Positions 7,453-11,536 of a stretch of 11,536 nt of DNA are shown one piece after another (within the stretch, counting starts at the first letter, position 1; each line of letters opens with the position of its first letter). The notes beneath the pieces are model-generated. The model was not told the DNA's origin. It worked only from the letters and a program-made list of their open reading frames with translations, and did no database searches. The stretch lies in contig CAJVPJ010001192.1 of the NCBI GenBank assembly GCA_910592205.1, positions 1-11,536 on the forward strand, written 5' to 3'. A program made the position numbers and the translations under genes. The DNA comes from Paraglomus occultum. Lineage: Eukaryota; Glomeromycota; Glomeromycetes; Paraglomerales; Paraglomeraceae.

Positions 7453-8600
7453 GCCTTAAAGAAGAAGTTATTATTATTGCACAATACTATTATTATTATC
7501 TACACAGGTATCTTAGTTAGTACTACAGTACTAGTACGAGACTCATCTAACATTGCAAGACTTGTAAACGTCACCATTTTAATTTGCATTTGTACATGAA
7601 AATTGATGCTAGTATTTTTATTTTCATGATGTTCTTTTGAAGTGATAAAAGTTGCTGTTACTATGCAGCCGATAGAATAAGTGAAGAGAAGGAATACAAT
7701 TAGTCAAGCATTCATAATTACTGTACAAGTCATCCTTTACCATAGCAATAGTAATAGTAAGTGTCAGATAATGAAACAAGCGATCTACGAAGGCTGCATT
7801 CCAAAATCTCGGTGTACCGAACGCAGTAGCTGCGGAATACCAAATGACAAAAGAAAAGGCGTAATGGATCGAAAAATGACAAGAGATCGAGTGAATAGTG
7901 TCGCAGTGTTGCTTAATGTGGGATTAATTCTTGTCACTTAACGTAGCGCTTAATATTTCCTCATGTGGCTAAATTTTTAGACATTTTTGTTATAAAAGAA
8001 CAGCGTAGACGATAGCTCAACGACATCTCATGTACATTACATCTTCAGTTGAGACCTTCGACCTCATAATCCTTGCATTGGAATAGTTTTTTATATTCTA
8101 ATAAACTGTGTTAAAACAAACATAATCATTTCTTTTCGTGATAATAAGTTCTGGTAAAAGATATAACGCCGGCATAGTCTCTGATAACTGAGATACAAAA
8201 CGTATTCTCCGATCGGCGTTATACTCGCCCTTAACCTAGAAGTTGTCTTTTGTAACAGAATTATTATTTACTTTCTTTGCGCAAGTATAGTAGTTTAGTT
8301 TCCCACCTGATAGGATATTAGTCTAATCCCACTAATATAAATTGACGTAGATCTCGAGGATAAATAATAATTCAGGAGAACGTATACAAGACCGATATTT
8401 AGATCGTGAGTATAAATCGTAGTTTAAGCGTCACTAATTATTGGTAGATATCTCGAGTAGGAATAGCGAAAGGTCCGATTGAATCTCAAGGCCCATATAC
8501 CAACGCTCTCCTGGGTATATTGGCTCGACATAAGTAAATTCACTTCTCAAACTTTGTTTATATTATTATTACTAATATGGGGTATGCTAAAATTGACCAG
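7453..8600. other. Non-coding stretch, no gene seen
   Basis: No supported coding region on either strand; plus-strand frames here start at GTG, are short and show no domain. It holds runs of ATT/TTA triplets (about 7469-7500 and 8562-8576) and a 10-bp hairpin. CpG remains frequent up to about 8526, with a last one at 8601, then nearly vanishes. Confidence 0.55.
8162..8223. repeat. 10-bp inverted repeat, possible hairpin
   Basis: TATAACGCCG (8162-8171) is matched by its reverse complement CGGCGTTATA (8214-8223) across 42 bases. It is GC-richer than its surroundings. No T-tract or gene end is nearby, so no role can be given. Confidence 0.5.
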
Positions 8601-8601
8601 C

Positions 8602-9235
8602 GTGACTGATGACATTTTGAAAAGTAATAATGGTGCTTGTTTATAACTTATGGACTTGTTAATTTAATCCCCACTTTATCATTTGACAAATATAAACCAT
8701 AACATGATTAATATAGGATACATTATTTTGCTGCATGCTAAATATAGCCAAGATTTAAATGCAAAATAATCAGCATCTTTTTACATGTTTGACTTTTTTA
8801 TTGTAATTGTGTCAAAGTAGCAAAATTTGATTGAGCAATCTTATCCATCTTTTGTTGACAGTTATTTGATCAGTGAAGGTTTTGTGGGGCTTTTATTTTA
8901 AACTGCTTTTCCTTACATTTTTATCTCTTTCTTGGTTTATCCTAATCTTTGCTTATTGTTTATTTTTGTTCTTCTTGATAAATTTTATGAGTTTTTCTTA
9001 TCTGGATTTAAAATAAAAATTTGACACCCTATTTTAATTGATTTCAGCATTAAACTCATCATAATTAAAGAAATATAAATAATGACACAATGCACAATTG
9101 AGGGATTAAATGCTTGTGCAAAAAAAAACTGCTCTGCCATACAGCAGGACAAGATGAATTAGAAAATACATTTGCTTTATGTGATGTTGGTGTAAAAAAA
9201 TTTTCTTTCTGATTGACAATCAATTTACTTTTTGA
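8602..9235. other. AT-rich, CpG-free stretch downstream of the LRR gene
   Basis: By eye there is no CpG here and sampled lines are about 25% G+C. No gene is supported. A plus-strand fragment at 9082-9212 starts MTQCTIEGLNACAKK and would continue as DELENTFALCDVGVKKFSF if one base were added to its nine-A run; this may be a relic or chance. Confidence 0.55.
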
Positions 9236-9370
9236 TCACTCAATGATAATGGTGTAAGAAAAAACTGTACCAGTTAGCCTATTTTGTCTTTTACTAATAA
9301 AGTCAGAGAAATTTGATTCTAGTACTAGAGCCTTTGCCAAAGCTGTCGCCCCTGTATATGTATCTCCAAT
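9236..9370 (-). pseudogene. Post-stop remnant of the LRR array
   Basis: Immediately after the TAA of the LRR gene the same frame continues: IGDT, GATALAKAL, LESNFS, then unrelated residues to a TGA at 9236-9238. The stop takes the place of the CAA glutamine of NQIGDT. Two in-frame 6-base insertions are present relative to the other repeats (TATACA after GAT ACA; GTACTA before the last CTA GAA), and three codons are missing before the stop (SSQTLWYN for SSLTSLxLWYN). This is the ninth full-type LRR, now untranslated. Confidence 0.8.
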
Positions 9371-11527
9371 TTAATTATACCAGAGAGTCTGAGAGGAATT
9401 TGATTCTAGAGCCTTTGCCAAAGCTGTTGCTCCTGTAGCTCTAATATGATTCCAATATAGATTTAGAGATGTTAAAGAAAAATTTGATTCTAGAGCCTTT
9501 GCCAAAGCTGTTGCTCCTGTATCTCCAATTTGATTACCCCTGAGATCCAATAAAGTCAGAGAGAAATTTAATTCTAGAGCCTTTGCCAAAGCTGTTGCTC
9601 CTGTAGCTCCAATTTTATTATAACTGAGATTCAATGAAGTCAGAGAGGAATTTGATTCTAGCACCTTTGTCAAAGCTGTTGCTCCTGTATCTCCAATTTG
9701 ATTACCCCTGAGATCCAATAAAGTCAGAGAGAAATTTGATTCTAGAGCCTTTGCCAAAGCTGTTGCTCCTGTAGCTCCAATTTGATTACTACCAAGATTT
9801 AATAATGTCAGAGAGGAATTTGATTCTAGAGCCTTTGCCAAAGCTGCTGCTCCTGTAGCTCCAATTTGATTATCCCTGATATTCAATGAAGTCAGAGAGG
9901 AATTTGATTCTAGAGCCTTTGCCAAAGCTGTTGCTCCTGTAGCTCCAATTTGATTACTACAAAGATTTAATAATGTCAGAGAGAAATTTGATTCTAGAGC
10001 CTTTGCCAAAGCTGTTGCTCCTGTAGCTCCAATTTGATTATCCATGAGATTCAATGAAGTCAAACAGGAATTTAATTTTAAAATTTTTGCTAAAATAATG
10101 GCTCCAGACTTTTTAATTTGATGTGTAGTAAAATCTAACAAACATTGATTTTGATAATTTTGTGCTTCTAATTGATCAAACAGAGATGATAGTTGTTTAT
10201 AAGGAGTTCCATTCACTTTAATATTGAATGACATGATAATATCATCTAGTGCTTTGTTATACTGACAAAGGTCAAGATAGGCAGCTGCTCTTAGATTTAG
10301 TGTATCTGCATCTTTCTGTGGTTGAATTTCTAATAACTTGTTGAAATCATTTAATGCACTATCATATTGTTTGAGTGCATAATAGATCTTTCCTCTTACT
10401 CTCAATGCCAAAGTATGGTCTGGTTTAGCACTTAAAATTTTATCCAGGTTACCCAATGCATTGCCATATTGATTAACATCAACTCTGATAATTCCCTGTT
10501 CCATTAAGACAAACATATTGCTTGGATCCATTCCCAGTGAGTTATCAAGATCATCTAAGGCATAGTCATATTGCTCAAGCATGAGATAAACATGCCCTCT
10601 TAGATGTTGTGCTATTGTATCAGTTGGTTTAATTTGTAATGCTTTATTGAGGTCTTCTAATGCATATGTATGCTGGCCAATATTGAAATAGACAGCTCCC
10701 CTTATAATCAATGATGCATCATTTGATTCAATCTCCAACAGTTGATTAAAATCAGCTAATGCCAGCTCATACCAGGCAAAAATATAATAGATATTACCCC
10801 TGACTTCTAATGCAAGTGCATCACTTGCATCAATCTTCAATGCTTGTTTTAGGTCTTTAAGAGCTTGTTTGTACTCAGATTGTTGCATATAATATTTTCC
10901 ACGCCAAGCCCATGCTCTGGCATTGTTAGGATTATTTTTTATGGCTTTTGTTATGTAATCATAACATTTTTTGTAGTTTGAATTTTCCATATATGCAACA
11001 GCAAGGTCAATTTGGATAGTCGCACTGTTGGGATAATGAACAAGTGCCCTTTCAAGCCATAGTATTGCATCATTATATCTTTTTTCATCAAGGGCTTTCT
11101 TGCCCTGTTTGTATGTAGGATGTAGACTTTTTGGTCTCTTCATCAATTGTTGGATAGTCTTCTTTGGTTTCATTTGAAGTAGATATAAAAACTTTGATTT
11201 CATAATAGAGGTCTCTTCTACATCATCACCATCATCCTGCTCTGCCACAATAGCTGTAAAATCTTTTGTCTTGCCTTTTGTGTTTGGTGTAATGTGTCCA
11301 GCCCTGACAAATTTTTCATATAATGCTTTGTAAATTGGTGAGCTTGGTGTTGTCTCAGTGTCTTCCAATTGAAATTTTCTTCTACAATAAAAACATTTCA
11401 ATTCAAGATGGTTCATCTTCATAAATTTTTCTAATGCCAAATAGCTGATTTTGTGTTTGCATGGAAGTATTCTAAAATCATCTGTAACTTCTTGTGTAAA
11501 TTGACATGTAAGATGCTCAGCAACCAT
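9371..11527 (-). CDS. RING-like/TPR/LRR repeat protein
   Basis: A single intronless frame of 718 residues. Residues 8-48 form a degenerate RING or U-box-like head (C8, C23-K-H25, C45-x2-C48; the second cysteine of the first pair is T11, and the next ligand is absent). A charged linker follows. Residues about 136-441 hold nine 34-residue TPRs with the usual G/A-Y-A-P spacing, for example RYNDAILWLERALVHYPNS. Residues about 460-486 are a divergent LRR cap; 487-710 are eight nearly identical 28-residue ribonuclease-inhibitor-type LRRs (LTSLNLxxNQIGATGATALAKALESN type). No nucleotide-binding domain, signal peptide or membrane segment is seen, so a cytoplasmic or nuclear adaptor or sensor is likely. 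The end is a nonsense codon inside a further repeat. The frame stays open past ATG 11527 to the window edge, and ATTTTAG just upstream could be a splice acceptor, so the true start may lie outside. Codons with CpG are almost absent. Confidence 0.88.
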   Translation of the reverse strand: MVAEHLTCQFTQEVTDDFRILPCKHKISYLALEKFMKMNHLELKCFYCRRKFQLEDTETTPSSPIYKALYEKFVRAGHITPNTKGKTKDFTAIVAEQDDGDDVEETSIMKSKFLYLLQMKPKKTIQQLMKRPKSLHPTYKQGKKALDEKRYNDAILWLERALVHYPNSATIQIDLAVAYMENSNYKKCYDYITKAIKNNPNNARAWAWRGKYYMQQSEYKQALKDLKQALKIDASDALALEVRGNIYYIFAWYELALADFNQLLEIESNDASLIIRGAVYFNIGQHTYALEDLNKALQIKPTDTIAQHLRGHVYLMLEQYDYALDDLDNSLGMDPSNMFVLMEQGIIRVDVNQYGNALGNLDKILSAKPDHTLALRVRGKIYYALKQYDSALNDFNKLLEIQPQKDADTLNLRAAAYLDLCQYNKALDDIIMSFNIKVNGTPYKQLSSLFDQLEAQNYQNQCLLDFTTHQIKKSGAIILAKILKLNSCLTSLNLMDNQIGATGATALAKALESNFSLTLLNLCSNQIGATGATALAKALESNSSLTSLNIRDNQIGATGAAALAKALESNSSLTLLNLGSNQIGATGATALAKALESNFSLTLLDLRGNQIGDTGATALTKVLESNSSLTSLNLSYNKIGATGATALAKALELNFSLTLLDLRGNQIGDTGATALAKALESNFSLTSLNLYWNHIRATGATALAKALESNSSQTLWYN
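9398..10069 (-). repeat. 84-bp tandem repeats encoding eight LRRs
   Basis: Eight consecutive 84-bp units, each coding 28 residues. The block coding ATGATALAKALESN is almost invariant in DNA, while the four residues before NQIG vary (LMD, LCS, IRD, LGS, LRG, LSY, LRG, LYW). Units alternate between LTSL and LTLL types, and units 5 and 7 share LLDLRGNQIGDTGATAL, which points to duplication in 168-bp blocks. Confidence 0.93.
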
Positions 11528-11536
11528 GTCTAAAAT

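Noticed and set aside
7384-7941. Two plus-strand frames starting at GTG
   Set aside because: GTG starts are not credible in a spliced eukaryotic genome, and neither frame has a recognisable domain.
8162-8223. Hairpin considered as a terminator or a second MITE
   Set aside because: No T-tract or gene end beside it, arms only 10 bp, total 62 bp, and no target duplication seen.

Overview
The window is nuclear DNA of a fungus, most likely an arbuscular mycorrhizal fungus (Glomeromycotina). Three things point there. Short GT-AG introns of about 64-93 nt split the genes. Tyrosine-kinase-like kinases fused to Sel1 repeats are massively expanded in that group. A cysteine-rich WTSxN...EWIP module that sits in front of kinase domains in that lineage appears here twice. 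Most genes are spliced, so continuous reading frames show only parts of them. All convincing coding material is on the minus strand.

Layout from left to right. Positions 1-1851: a kinase with C-terminal Sel1 repeats, running off the left edge, spliced in at least four exons, with one single-base frameshift where the Sel1 array begins. Positions 1852-3860: mostly non-coding, holding a 338-bp miniature inverted-repeat transposon (MITE, 2345-2682) with perfect 26-bp ends and a weak hypothetical frame (3087-3473). Positions 3863-5010: an intact six-exon NSE3/MAGE gene, the SMC5/6 complex subunit, visible only after joining exons. Positions 5154-7452: two adjacent decayed kinase genes with cysteine-rich modules. 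Positions 7453-9235: no supported gene. Positions 9371-11527: a long intronless frame coding a degenerate RING-like head, nine TPRs and nine LRRs, with an array cut short by a nonsense codon.

The genes do not form an operon or a pathway. NSE3 is a single-copy housekeeping type of gene in good repair. Around it lie members of expanded receptor- or signalling-like families in various states of decay or tandem-repeat expansion.

The most unusual large-scale signal is base composition. Positions 1-1120 and about 8602-11536 are almost free of CpG (three in each by eye), while the block between is CpG-rich. The left boundary falls inside one exon of the kinase gene. Everything here was read by eye, with no search or alignment.
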